NCBI RefSeq assembly: GCF_014642275.1
Contig: NZ_BMIM01000005.1
Span: 1 to 64,000 of the forward strand
DNA from: Flavobacterium lutivivi
Lineage (GTDB): Bacteria > Bacteroidota > Bacteroidia > Flavobacteriales > Flavobacteriaceae
Direction: 5' to 3'
DNA: 64,000 nt
A program made the position numbers and the translations under genes. Numbering within the stretch: position 1 is the first letter of the stretch; every line of letters starts with the position of its first letter. This document shows positions 36,010 to 44,252 of this stretch, one piece after another. The notes below the pieces were generated by a model. The model ran no database searches. It was not told the DNA's origin and saw nothing but the letters and a program-made list of their open reading frames with translations.

Positions 36010-36827
36010 TTTTTTACAATCAAGATTTCTACTCTTCTATTTGCAATTCGTTCAGTTTCATTTTTTTCTGGAATTGGGTAAATTGGATTTCCACTACCAA
36101 AACCATGATATGCTAATCTATTAACTTGAATTCCTCTATCTTTCAAAAAAGTAAAAATTTTTAAAGCTCTTCTAAAAGAAAGTTTTGTTACTGAGGTATT
36201 TGGGTTACAACATATATTGCCGTTTATTTTGATTACCAGTTTTGGATTTACTACCATAATCATGTATAATTCTTCAAGAATTGCATATGATTCTGGAATG
36301 ATTTTTTCTGAATTAAACATAAAATGAATATTTTCAATTCTAACAAAATCTCCAACTTTAGCCTTAGCAAACCTTGCCGACAATTCTTTTTGCTCTGCTT
36401 TTATTCGTTTTAATAACTCATTTTTTGGAATATTTGATTCAGGGAAAAAATCATTCTCTTTGTCGAAATAGGTTATAATTACTTTTCTATTTTCTTGCTG
36501 ATTATTTGAGAGTTGAAAATCTTTCCCATAGGGTATTAACTCTGTGGCGTCACTAATCTGTACATTGTTATTTTTCAAAATCCTCAGAACTGATTCAATC
36601 CTTTTTTCTGCTAATGTTTTATTATATTCTTTGGTATCTATACTATCGCAAAAGCTTTCTATTTTGATAACTTCATTATTCTTATCAACAAACCAATCTT
36701 TGAGTATTTGCATTGATTGTTGATTAGGGTTTTCGTCATTAAAATCAAAAAAAAGTTCAAGTTGTCTCTGTCCAAAACTCCATGTTGAAAAAAACAAAAG
36801 AAAGAACAAAACAAATATTTTCATCAA
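36006..36827 (-). CDS. Double OmpA-like domain protein, second of three
   Basis: A protein of 273 residues with a signal peptide (1-20, FSTWSFGQ). Same layout as its neighbours: first domain (LELFFDFNDENPNQQS, SFCDSIDTKEYNKTLAEKR), a spacer of about 45 residues (ELLKRIKAEQKELSARFAK), then the second domain (IHFMFNSEKIIPES, IKINGNICCNPNTS, GFGSGNPIYPIPEKNE, ANRRVEILIV). The first domain is very close to that of the 35242 gene, which shows recent duplication. Overlaps both neighbours by 4 nt. Periplasmic peptidoglycan attachment is inferred. Confidence 0.85.
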   Translation of the reverse strand: MMKIFVLFFLLFFSTWSFGQRQLELFFDFNDENPNQQSMQILKDWFVDKNNEVIKIESFCDSIDTKEYNKTLAEKRIESVLRILKNNNVQISDATELIPYGKDFQLSNNQQENRKVIITYFDKENDFFPESNIPKNELLKRIKAEQKELSARFAKAKVGDFVRIENIHFMFNSEKIIPESYAILEELYMIMVVNPKLVIKINGNICCNPNTSVTKLSFRRALKIFTFLKDRGIQVNRLAYHGFGSGNPIYPIPEKNETERIANRRVEILIVKK

Positions 36828-37708
36828 TTGGATACTATTAATATTTCTACTCTTCTGTTGGCTGCTCTTTCTTCTTCATTTTTTTCTGGAAGTGGAAATA
36901 AAGGCTGTGAGCTTCCAAATCCTTTATAAGATAATCTTCCTGGATAAATTTCATTTGAAACTAAAAAATTATAAACTGCTTTGGCTCTTTGAGTAGAAAG
37001 ATCTAATCTATCAACTGGCATACAGCAAAGATGTCCTTGTATTTCTATTTTCAATTCAGGATTGCTTTGTAGTACCAATAACAGTTCATATAATTTGCCT
37101 CTAGACTCTGGTACCACAGCAAAGGTGTTGATGATGAAATTCAAATTTTCTATTTTTAGTTTTTCACCAACCGAAGCTTTACCAACTTTTTTCATAAACT
37201 CTCTATCGAGTTTGTAAACTGTTTTCGTTCCGTTTGGATTTTCTAAAACAAGTTTTTCGGGGTATTCAATTTCTGGTTTTGGTTTTTCTTCAACTTTTTC
37301 TTCGGGCAAACCCAATATTTTATTTTCGTTGACTAAGTCTTTTTCGAGTAGATAATATATAATTACTTTGCGGTTTTCGGCTTTGTTTGAGGAATGTTTG
37401 TGTTTCTCGCCAAAACTTATTGATTTATAATCTTCTCGTATTTTTATATTTCCTTTTACTAAATTAAAAATACTCTCAACTCTTCTTTTTGCCAAAGTAT
37501 CATTGAAACCAATAGTTCCATCTTCATCTGTATAACCGTTTATAGCTAATATTTTTGAAGTTTTGTTTTGCGCTACCCAATTTTCAAACTTACTTTTTTC
37601 GGCAGAATTTAATTCAAATTTATTGCTATCAAAATATACACTAAATACCTCTTGAGAATAGCTATTAAACATCAAAAAAGTAAAGAATGCTAAAAATCTA
37701 AATTTCAT
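36824..37708 (-). CDS. Double OmpA-like domain protein, first of three
   Basis: A protein of 294 residues with a signal peptide (1-18, FLMFNSYSQ). First OmpA-like domain (FSVYFDSNKFELNSAEKS, INGYTDEDGTIGFNDTLAKRR), a longer Glu/Pro/Lys-rich linker (about 130-160) and the second domain (LNFIINTFAVVPESRGKL, IEIQGHLCCMPVDRLDLSTQRAKAVYNFL, GFGSSQPLFPLPEKNE, ANRRVEILIVS). It is the promoter-proximal member of the three-gene operon and the most divergent copy. Confidence 0.85.
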   Translation of the reverse strand: MKFRFLAFFTFLMFNSYSQEVFSVYFDSNKFELNSAEKSKFENWVAQNKTSKILAINGYTDEDGTIGFNDTLAKRRVESIFNLVKGNIKIREDYKSISFGEKHKHSSNKAENRKVIIYYLLEKDLVNENKILGLPEEKVEEKPKPEIEYPEKLVLENPNGTKTVYKLDREFMKKVGKASVGEKLKIENLNFIINTFAVVPESRGKLYELLLVLQSNPELKIEIQGHLCCMPVDRLDLSTQRAKAVYNFLVSNEIYPGRLSYKGFGSSQPLFPLPEKNEEERAANRRVEILIVSN

Positions 37709-37789
37709 GGTTTTAAAAATTATAGTTGAAAGTTACGAAAAAATACATGTCCTATTGCAATTTTAATACCATTAAGTAAATTACTTGGC

Positions 37790-37797
37790 TATATTTG
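37790..37797 (+). promoter_or_regulatory. Promoter -7 box of T9SS cargo gene
   Basis: TATATTTG, an exact TAnnTTTG match ending 19 nt before the ATG at 37817. Confidence 0.6.
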
Positions 37798-37816
37798 CTC
37801 TATAAAACAACTCTTT

Positions 37817-38272
37817 ATGAAAAAACTTTTGCTTCTATTTACTTTCCTTTTTTGTATTACTGCACAAAGTCAATCCGTGATACAGTCTGTTAATTCTGGA
37901 AGTTTAATCACATCTTCTAGTTCCATCTCTATTGGAGAGATTGTTATAACACCTCAAAATCAACAACAATCTTCAACGGGAATTATTGGTATTCTTGCTC
38001 AAGTAAATTCACAAAATCTTGAAGTACCTGAATTGGCTATAAATGAAAAAATTACTGTATTTCCTAACCCAACTATAAACTCAATTACTTTTCAAACGGA
38101 AAACAAATTACAAAACGAAAAAGTAAATATTGTTTCAATAACTGGTCAAATTGTTTCTAAAAAGCAAATTTCAGATACCAACTCTTTAGATTTATCTGAA
38201 TTACAAAACGGAGTTTATATCATTCAGTTTGAAAACAAATCAATTCCAACATTTAAAATAATTAAACGATAA
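37817..38272 (+). CDS. Small T9SS cargo with type A C-terminal sorting domain
   Basis: A protein of 151 residues. Signal peptide (1-18, CITAQS). Residues 19-75 are a Ser/Gln-rich stretch (SSSISIGEIVITPQNQQQSSTGIIGI). Residues 78-151 are a T9SS type A sorting domain: ITVFPNPTINSITF, VNIVSITGQIVSKK, LDLSELQNGVYIIQF and a terminal IIKR. The cargo part is so short that it may act mostly as a surface anchor or linker. The next gene starts 12 nt later and is probably cotranscribed. Confidence 0.85.
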   Translation: MKKLLLLFTFLFCITAQSQSVIQSVNSGSLITSSSSISIGEIVITPQNQQQSSTGIIGILAQVNSQNLEVPELAINEKITVFPNPTINSITFQTENKLQNEKVNIVSITGQIVSKKQISDTNSLDLSELQNGVYIIQFENKSIPTFKIIKR

Positions 38273-38284
38273 TATTACAAAAAC

Positions 38285-39343
38285 ATGAAAAAAATAATTA
38301 CTCTTGGTTTACTTTTAATCTCGCTATTCTCATTTTCACAAGTACCACAAGGTATTTCTTATCAAGCTATTGCATTAAATACATCCGGAAATCCAGTAGT
38401 AAGCTCTAATGTAAGATTACGCCTTTCATTATTAGACAATTCTGCAACTGGTACTGTTTTATATTCAGAAACTCATTTGAAAACAACAAACTCACAAGGT
38501 TTATTCAATTTAGTTATTGGTCAAGGAACTATTATTTCTGGAGTTTTCAACACTATTAATTGGGGCACAAACTCGAAATTTTTAAAAGTGGAAATGGATG
38601 CTACTGGTGGTACAAATTATTCCATTGTTGGTACTACTCAATTATTGAGTGTTCCTTATGCTTTGCATGCTGAAACGGTTGCTAGCATAGCTGGAAACTC
38701 GAATATAAATGATGAAATAATTGAAAATAAATCTTCAAATTATGCTTTCATGGATTATTATGATAACAAGGCTTATGCTTTTAACACCATTACAGGCACA
38801 TGGAGTTTTCAATCATTCAATACAAATGCTACTCCCGATTTGATTACATCAAATGGTAATTTTGGTTTCTTAGACTATTATGATAACAAAGCCTATACCT
38901 ATAATGGAAAAACTGGTGTTTGGTCATCGCAAACATTCAATACCAATGCTTCTCCAGACTTTGTAGTTTCAAATGGTAGTTTCGCTTTTATGGATTATTA
39001 TGACCACAAAGCTTATGCCTATAATTCAACAACTGGTTCATGGAGTTTTCAATCATTTAATACCAATGCATCTCCAGATTTTATAGCTTCTAACGGTAAT
39101 TTTGGGTTTATAGATTATTATGACCACAAAGCTTATGTGTATAACAATGCAACTGGTGTTTGGTCATCGCAAACATTTAACTCAAGTGCATCGCCCGATT
39201 TAGTTGCTTCTAATCGTAATTTTAGTTTTATAGATTATTATGATAATAAAGTATATATATGCAACGGTAGAACTGGAGTTTGGTCTTCACAACTTTTTAA
39301 TACCAATGCAACTCCAACAGTCGTGATATCTGAAACGAATTAA
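38285..39343 (+). CDS. Exported protein with five 40-residue repeats
   Basis: A protein of 352 residues with a signal peptide (1-19, LFSFSQ). Residues 20-140 match the common Bacteroidetes exported domain that starts VPQGISYQAIALN and ends LLSVPYALHAE. From residue 155, five units of exactly 40 residues (starts at 38747, 38867, 38987, 39107, 39227) carry the pattern F-x-DYYD-[NH]-KAY-x-YN-x2-TG-x-WS-x-Q-x-FN-x-[NS]-A-[ST]-P-D. A repeated WS/YYD pattern suggests a beta-propeller or solenoid surface. No T9SS C-terminal signal follows. Confidence 0.85.
   Translation: MKKIITLGLLLISLFSFSQVPQGISYQAIALNTSGNPVVSSNVRLRLSLLDNSATGTVLYSETHLKTTNSQGLFNLVIGQGTIISGVFNTINWGTNSKFLKVEMDATGGTNYSIVGTTQLLSVPYALHAETVASIAGNSNINDEIIENKSSNYAFMDYYDNKAYAFNTITGTWSFQSFNTNATPDLITSNGNFGFLDYYDNKAYTYNGKTGVWSSQTFNTNASPDFVVSNGSFAFMDYYDHKAYAYNSTTGSWSFQSFNTNASPDFIASNGNFGFIDYYDHKAYVYNNATGVWSSQTFNSSASPDLVASNRNFSFIDYYDNKVYICNGRTGVWSSQLFNTNATPTVVISETN
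38747..39343 (+). repeat. Tandem coding repeat, 120-bp period, five units
   Basis: Units begin at 38747, 38867, 38987, 39107 and 39227; the last is three bases short of a full period. Units 1 and 3 share the TWSF/SWSF type and units 2, 4 and 5 the VWSS type, suggesting duplication of a two-unit block. Confidence 0.9.
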
Positions 39344-39350
39344 ATTAAAA

Positions 39351-39380
39351 AAAGCCTGCAAATTGCAGGCTTTCATTTTT
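39351..39380 (+). terminator. Bidirectional terminator between repeat protein and glnN
   Basis: AAAGCCTGCAA (39351-39361) and TTGCAGGCTTT (39363-39373), with a small loop and T-rich continuation. It also serves the converging glutamine synthetase gene. Confidence 0.8.
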
Positions 39381-39389
39381 TATTAAAAA

Positions 39390-41579
39390 TTATCTTGTGA
39401 ATAATAACTCTCTGTATTTAGTCAATGTCCACATTTCATCATCAACCAAAAGTTCTAATTTATCACAATGTTCTCTGATGATTTCGAAGTAAGGTTTAAC
39501 TTTTTCACAATATGCATCAGCTTGCTTTTCGGCAGTAGTTAAATTATTTGCCTTCTTACGTTCTTCTGTCATCAAATCAACATTTTTGTTGATGCCTTCG
39601 ATGTGTGATGAAATTTCCTTGATAAGAGAGATTTGTTCTTTAGCAATTTTTTCAAAATCTTTTCCAAAGATTTCTTTTAATCCTTTTACATTCTCAATCA
39701 AAGTATTTTGATATTTGATAGCAGTAGGAATTACGTGATTGCGAGCAATATCGCCAAGAACTCTTCCTTCAATTTGAATTTTCTTTGTGTACTCTTCTAA
39801 TTCAATTTCATAACGAGCTTCAACCTCAACATGGTTCATTACGCCAAGTTCTTCAAATAATGCCATTGCTTCTTTTGAAACTTTAGCTTTCAATGCTTTT
39901 GGAGTAGTTTTATGATTACTCAATCCACGTTTTTTTGCTTCTTTTTCCCAAGCTTCGCTGTATCCATCTCCTTCAAAAAGTATCGCTTTTGTTTCTTTTA
40001 TATATTCTCTAAGGATATTAAAGATTGCTTCATCTTTTTTCAATCCTTTTTTCTCAATTAGTGAGTCAACTTCAACTTTAAAATCTTTAAGTTGTTTTGC
40101 AACAATACTATTTAATGTTGTCATTGCCACAGCACAGTTTGCAGAAGAACCAACAGCTCTAAACTCAAATTTATTACCAGTAAAAGCAAATGGAGATGTT
40201 CTGTTTCTATCTGTATTATCCAACAATACATCTGGAATTTTACCAACAACATTCAATTTTAAATCAGTTTTTTCTTCTGGTGAAAGTTTACCTTTTGTAA
40301 CGCCTTCAAGTTCCGCTAAAACCTTTGTTAATTGTTGTCCAATAAATACAGAGATAATTGCTGGTGGTGCTTCATTTGCTCCCAAACGATGATCATTACT
40401 TGCTGATGCAATAGATGCACGCATCAATTCTTCATATTTGTAAACCGCTTTTATTGTATTAATAAAAAACGTTAAAAATTGAAGATTGCTCATAGGAGTT
40501 TTTCCTGGACTTAAAAGATTTATACCAGTATCTGTAGCCATTGACCAGTTATTGTGCTTTCCTGAACCATTTACTCCTTTAAATGGTTTTTCATGCATAA
40601 GCACTTTAAAATCATGACGTTCACCTACTTTGCTCATCACATCCATCAACAACGAGTTGTGATCAACAGCTAAATTGGTCTCTTCAAAAATTGGTGCTAA
40701 TTCAAATTGATTTGGTGCAACTTCATTGTGACGAGTTTTTACTGGAATTCCAAGTAACATACACTCATTTTCTAAATCACGCATGTAGTTCAAAACTCTA
40801 GTAGGTATTGAACCAAAGTAGTGATCTTCTAATTGTTGTCCTTTTGCAGAAGTATGTCCAAGTAATGTTCTACCTGTCAACATCAAATCTGGTCTCGATG
40901 CAGCTAAAGCCGAATCAACAAGGAAATATTCTTGCTCCCAACCCAATGTAGGCGTAACCTTTTTTACATTTTTGTCAAAATATTTAGCAACATCAGTTGC
41001 TGCTTCATCAATAGCGCTTAACGCTCTCAACAAAGGCGTTTTGTTATCTAAAGCTTCACCAGTATAAGAAACAAAAACAGTAGGAATACACAATGTAGTT
41101 CCATAGATAAAAGCTGGAGAAGTTGGATCCCAAGCGGTATAACCACGAGCTTCAAATGTATTTCTAATTCCACCATTTGGGAAAGAAGATGCATCTGGTT
41201 CTTGTTGTACTAATTGACTTCCTCCAAATTTTTCAACAGGATCAGAACCATCAAATGAAGTTTCGAAGAAAGCATCGTGCTTCTCTGCAGTTGTTCCTGT
41301 TAATGGTTGAAACCAATGGGTATAATGGGTAACACCTTTTGACAATGCCCATTCTTTCATTCCCATAGCAATGTAATCTGCCAATCTACGGTCAATTTTT
41401 GTTCCGTGTTGTACTGCGCTTTGGACTGCTTTATAAGCTTCTGGTGTTAAAAACTGACGCATAGCTTTATCATTAAACACGTTGCTACCAAAAATAACCG
41501 ACTTCTTGTCTAGTTCTTCAACTTTTACAGGTTTTCTTCCTGAGGTAGTTTGCAATGCTTGAAAACGAATTGTTGACAT
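39390..41579 (-). CDS. glnN: Glutamine synthetase type III
   Basis: A protein of 729 residues, the size of GSIII rather than GSI (about 470). Typical GSIII N-terminus (MSTIRFQALQTTSGRKPVKVEELDKKSVIFGSNVF), catalytic-core motifs GWEQEYFLVD, NEVAPNQFELAPIFEE, DHNSLLMDVM, GSGKHNNWSM and NDHRLGANEAPPAI, and a helical C-terminal extension. It makes glutamine from glutamate and ammonia; it is the usual GS of Bacteroidetes. Promoter box and inverted repeats lie just upstream. Nearby cphA is another nitrogen-storage gene but not in the same operon. Confidence 0.95.
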   Translation of the reverse strand: MSTIRFQALQTTSGRKPVKVEELDKKSVIFGSNVFNDKAMRQFLTPEAYKAVQSAVQHGTKIDRRLADYIAMGMKEWALSKGVTHYTHWFQPLTGTTAEKHDAFFETSFDGSDPVEKFGGSQLVQQEPDASSFPNGGIRNTFEARGYTAWDPTSPAFIYGTTLCIPTVFVSYTGEALDNKTPLLRALSAIDEAATDVAKYFDKNVKKVTPTLGWEQEYFLVDSALAASRPDLMLTGRTLLGHTSAKGQQLEDHYFGSIPTRVLNYMRDLENECMLLGIPVKTRHNEVAPNQFELAPIFEETNLAVDHNSLLMDVMSKVGERHDFKVLMHEKPFKGVNGSGKHNNWSMATDTGINLLSPGKTPMSNLQFLTFFINTIKAVYKYEELMRASIASASNDHRLGANEAPPAIISVFIGQQLTKVLAELEGVTKGKLSPEEKTDLKLNVVGKIPDVLLDNTDRNRTSPFAFTGNKFEFRAVGSSANCAVAMTTLNSIVAKQLKDFKVEVDSLIEKKGLKKDEAIFNILREYIKETKAILFEGDGYSEAWEKEAKKRGLSNHKTTPKALKAKVSKEAMALFEELGVMNHVEVEARYEIELEEYTKKIQIEGRVLGDIARNHVIPTAIKYQNTLIENVKGLKEIFGKDFEKIAKEQISLIKEISSHIEGINKNVDLMTEERKKANNLTTAEKQADAYCEKVKPYFEIIREHCDKLELLVDDEMWTLTKYRELLFTR

Positions 41580-41620
41580 AAAAATTAGTTTATTAAATTT
41601 ATACCCTATTATTTTTGATG

Positions 41621-41628
41621 CAAATATA
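41621..41628 (-). promoter_or_regulatory. Promoter -7 box of glnN
   Basis: Minus-strand TATATTTG (41628-41621), an exact TAnnTTTG match. It gives a leader of about 35 nt before the ATG at 41579. Confidence 0.6.
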
Positions 41629-41652
41629 TCAATATTTTATTCATATTTTAAA

Positions 41653-41677
41653 TTTACCCTATTTTTTTAGGGGTAAA
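41653..41677. promoter_or_regulatory. Inverted repeat TTTACCC ... GGGTAAA upstream of glnN
   Basis: Arms 41653-41659 and 41671-41677, centred about 40 bp upstream of the glnN -7 box. A second TACCCTATT lies near the expected start at 41602. It may be an operator of a nitrogen regulator; no protein is assigned. Confidence 0.35.
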
Positions 41678-41737
41678 ATTGATAAAATGTTATTTTATAT
41701 CGATAAAAGTAAATTTTAGTACTATAAAATATTGACT

Positions 41738-41745
41738 TATATTTG
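41738..41745 (+). promoter_or_regulatory. Promoter -7 box of the TerC gene
   Basis: TATATTTG, exact TAnnTTTG, ending 15 nt before the ATG at 41761. Its TTG is in frame with the gene and could be misread as a start codon. Confidence 0.6.
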
Positions 41746-41760
41746 AAAAAAAATGCACTT

Positions 41761-42708
41761 ATGACTGTTTGGATACTTTTTTTAACCGCTATTTTTATAT
41801 TTCTAGCTCTTGATTTAGGGGTTTTTAATAAAAACCCACATATTATTAGTTCAAAAGAAGCTTCTTCATGGACTTTATTATGGGTAACTTTATCATTCTT
41901 GTTTTCGGGAATAATATTTTTGTTATATAAACATGAATACATAGCGAACCCAACAGAATTAAAACCTCAACAAGCTGTTATTAAATATATAACAGGATAT
42001 TTGATTGAGCTTTCGCTGAGCATTGACAACATTTTTGTGATTGCTATTATTTTTTCTTCTTTCAAAATTCCGCAAAAGTATCAGCATAGAGTTTTGTTTT
42101 GGGGAATTCTTGGCGCCATATTCTTTAGAGGTTTAATGATTTTCTTGGGAGTTGCTTTAATCAATAAATTTTCATGGATGACATATATCTTTGGTGGTTT
42201 TTTAATTTTCACCGCCATGAAAATGCTGTTTACCAAAGAAGAGGATGATTTTGACCCTAAGGAATCTAAAGTCTATAAAATCGTTGGAAAACTATTCCCT
42301 ATTAAATCTGAAATCAATGGTCAAAAGTTTTTTATTCGAGAAAACGGCATAAACTATGTAACACCTTTATTTATAGCTTTGATTGTAATAGAATTGATGG
42401 ATGTACTTTTTGCGTTGGATAGTGTTCCTGCTATTTTAGCGATAACATCTGATCCATTCTTGGTTTTTAGTTCTAATATTTTTGCTATTCTAGGTCTTCG
42501 CTCTATGTACTTCTTTTTGGCAAATATGCTTGAAAAATTTAGTTATTTAGAGTACAGTTTGATTGCAATTTTAACTTTTGTTGGAATTAAAATGCTTGTC
42601 GTTCATTATTTCAAATTCCCTGAATGGGTTTCACTTTCTTTTATTGCGCTTTCGCTATTAACTGGAGTTATAATTTCATTGAAAAAAAACAAGGCTAATC
42701 AAAATTGA
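41761..42708 (+). CDS. TerC family integral membrane protein
   Basis: A protein of 315 residues from ATG 41761 (an in-frame TTG at 41743 is part of the promoter box). About nine membrane helices; signature acidic motifs LDLGVFN, SLSIDNIFVIAIIF and ELMDVLFALDSVPAILAIT, where the aspartates and glutamates are thought to bind metal. FALDSVPA and LGLRSMYFF are diagnostic. TerC/Alx proteins are linked with tellurite resistance and with manganese export or metalation of secreted proteins. No ter gene cluster is present, so a metal-homeostasis role is more likely (inference). Confidence 0.9.
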   Translation: MTVWILFLTAIFIFLALDLGVFNKNPHIISSKEASSWTLLWVTLSFLFSGIIFLLYKHEYIANPTELKPQQAVIKYITGYLIELSLSIDNIFVIAIIFSSFKIPQKYQHRVLFWGILGAIFFRGLMIFLGVALINKFSWMTYIFGGFLIFTAMKMLFTKEEDDFDPKESKVYKIVGKLFPIKSEINGQKFFIRENGINYVTPLFIALIVIELMDVLFALDSVPAILAITSDPFLVFSSNIFAILGLRSMYFFLANMLEKFSYLEYSLIAILTFVGIKMLVVHYFKFPEWVSLSFIALSLLTGVIISLKKNKANQN

Positions 42709-42719
42709 TTAGCCTTGTT
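42688..42719 (+). terminator. TerC terminator overlapping the stop codon
   Basis: 15-bp arms at 42688-42702 and 42705-42719 (AACAAGGCTAATCAA and its complement). The stem includes the last codons and the TGA of the gene; the downstream T-tract is weak on this strand. Confidence 0.7.
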
Positions 42720-42742
42720 CAAATTAAGTATTTAGAATAGTT

Positions 42743-42949
42743 TTATAACACGAAGAAGTTAGTTACCAAAAACAAGAAAAACAACGTGTAATAACTTATC
42801 GTTTTCTTCTTTCTGCTCACTTTTCTTTTCATCTCTGCTACTTGTTTACTTGGTGTAAAATCATAGTGCAAAGTAGTTGTTTCTGGAGATTTCTCCGCAA
42901 AGAGAGTTTTCCAGTAATTAATTGTCATAATATTTTTCAAATCTTTCAT
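42743..42949 (-). CDS. Small C-terminally anchored membrane protein, unknown
   Basis: A protein of 68 residues (or 61 from Met8, MTINYWKTLFAEKSPE). A polar, basic middle part (KQVAEMKRKVSRKKKT) is followed by one C-terminal hydrophobic helix (ISYYTLFFLFLVTNFFVL). The positive stretch before the helix predicts the N-terminus in the cytoplasm. It is not a shadow of any opposite-strand gene. No family recognised. Confidence 0.5.
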   Translation of the reverse strand: MKDLKNIMTINYWKTLFAEKSPETTTLHYDFTPSKQVAEMKRKVSRKKKTISYYTLFFLFLVTNFFVL

Positions 42950-43089
42950 AGTCAGGCAATAAATCCATCTTACAAAAGCAGGTAATTCTTTTAAAAGAAT
43001 TTTATTCAGTATAGTTGTAGATTATTGGGACTGTAAATTTAGCCAAAAACAAAGTCTTAGTTTCTTTTTTCCACCAACAACAAAATAAA

Positions 43090-43124
43090 ATCGATAAATA
43101 ACATCGACCTTTCCGTTTATCGAT
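43090..43124 (-). terminator. Putative terminator after acetyltransferase gene
   Basis: ATCGATAAA (43090-43098) and TTTATCGAT (43116-43124), a 17-nt loop, and on the minus strand a T-rich tail. It is weaker than the other terminators because of the long loop. Confidence 0.4.
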
Positions 43125-43133
43125 AAAATAGTA

Positions 43134-44252
43134 TCACAAACTCTTTTTATAAGTTCTTCTTCTTCTAAAAATTGTTGGATTGAAATGTTTCCAGATGTTG
43201 TGTATGGCATGATTGTCCTCCAACTCTGGAGTTCTTATACAGTTTTTAATTCCTTTGGCTTGGAATGTTTTATAATATTCTGCAAAAACAATAGCCGTTA
43301 CGCCTTTGCTTTGATATTCTGGATCTACACCTATTAAATAGAACAATACATCTTTGCTACTCTTTTTTGCTTTCAGCAAATGAAAGATTCCAAAAGGAAA
43401 TAATTTACCTTTTGCTTTCTGCAATGCTTCAGAAAAACTTGGCATTACAATACTGAAACTAACTATTTTTTTGTTTTTGTCGAGTATAAATTTGATGTAT
43501 TCTGGATTTATAAAGCTGATGTATTTTTTTTTGAAATATTCTTTCTGAACATCCGTGATTGCAACAAAAGACGATAGTTTTGCATAAGAACTGTTGAACA
43601 AATCAAACATTTCATCAACATAGGGCATTATTTCTTTGGTCGTTGTAAAATTAACTGGTGTCAACTCATATCTTTTTTTGACAAGTTCTTGAATTTTCAT
43701 GAATGTATCAGGATGAACAGCATCGAATGTGAATTTGTTTTCCAAATATTCTTTTTCTTTTACAAAGTCCAATTTTTCAAGATGTTCTTTATAATATGGA
43801 TAATTGTACCAAGTAATCATAGAACCTATTTCGTCAAATCCTTCTGTTACAACTCCTACTTTATCTAAATTTGAAAATCCCATTGGACCTTCAACATATT
43901 CAAGGTTATTTTTTCTTCCTAATTCATAAACTTTCTCAAGCAAGGCTTTGGTTACTTCAATATCATCTATGGTTTCCCACCAACCAAAACGAACCTTTCT
44001 TTTCTGCTGATGATTTACCTCATCCCAATTGATTATAGCTGCAATCCTGCCAACAATTTCATTGTTTTTTAAGGCTAAATAAAAATAGGCTTCTGCGTTT
44101 TGAAAAGCTGGATTTTTGTCTTTATCAAAAGTTTCCATCTCATCGGCAATAAGTGGCGGAACCCAACATGGATTGTCTTTGTAAAGCTTAAAAGGAAATT
44201 TGACAAAATCCTTTAAAAGTTTTTTTGAATTAGCTTCAATTACTGTAATCAT
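43134..44252 (-). CDS. GNAT-fold acetyltransferase-like protein
   Basis: A protein of 372 residues. Two GNAT-like halves: the first (about 1-140) with FPFKLYKDNPCWVPPLIADEM and NEIVGRIAAIIN, the second (about 160-365) with VSFSIVMPSFSEAL, VLFYLIGVDPEYQSKGVTAIVFAEYYKTF and ELEDNHAIHNIWKHF. The VDPEYQSKG segment matches the acetyl-CoA-binding loop. The substrate is unknown; it is probably cytoplasmic. Its ATG overlaps the stop codon of the upstream outer-membrane protein gene by one base (TAATG), so the two are translationally coupled. Confidence 0.8.
   Translation of the reverse strand: MITVIEANSKKLLKDFVKFPFKLYKDNPCWVPPLIADEMETFDKDKNPAFQNAEAYFYLALKNNEIVGRIAAIINWDEVNHQQKRKVRFGWWETIDDIEVTKALLEKVYELGRKNNLEYVEGPMGFSNLDKVGVVTEGFDEIGSMITWYNYPYYKEHLEKLDFVKEKEYLENKFTFDAVHPDTFMKIQELVKKRYELTPVNFTTTKEIMPYVDEMFDLFNSSYAKLSSFVAITDVQKEYFKKKYISFINPEYIKFILDKNKKIVSFSIVMPSFSEALQKAKGKLFPFGIFHLLKAKKSSKDVLFYLIGVDPEYQSKGVTAIVFAEYYKTFQAKGIKNCIRTPELEDNHAIHNIWKHFNPTIFRRRRTYKKSL

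Noticed and set aside
41743-41760. TTG at 41743 as start of TerC
   Set aside because: This TTG is the end of an exact TATATTTG promoter box; ATG 41761 begins the normal TerC N-terminus.
41667-41942. Minus-strand open frame across the glnN/terC spacer
   Set aside because: It runs antisense through TerC's conserved N-terminus and across both promoter boxes; a shadow frame.
43022-43210. Minus-strand open frame of 62 codons downstream of the GNAT gene
   Set aside because: It overlaps the well-conserved GNAT C-terminus in another frame and has no recognisable protein character.
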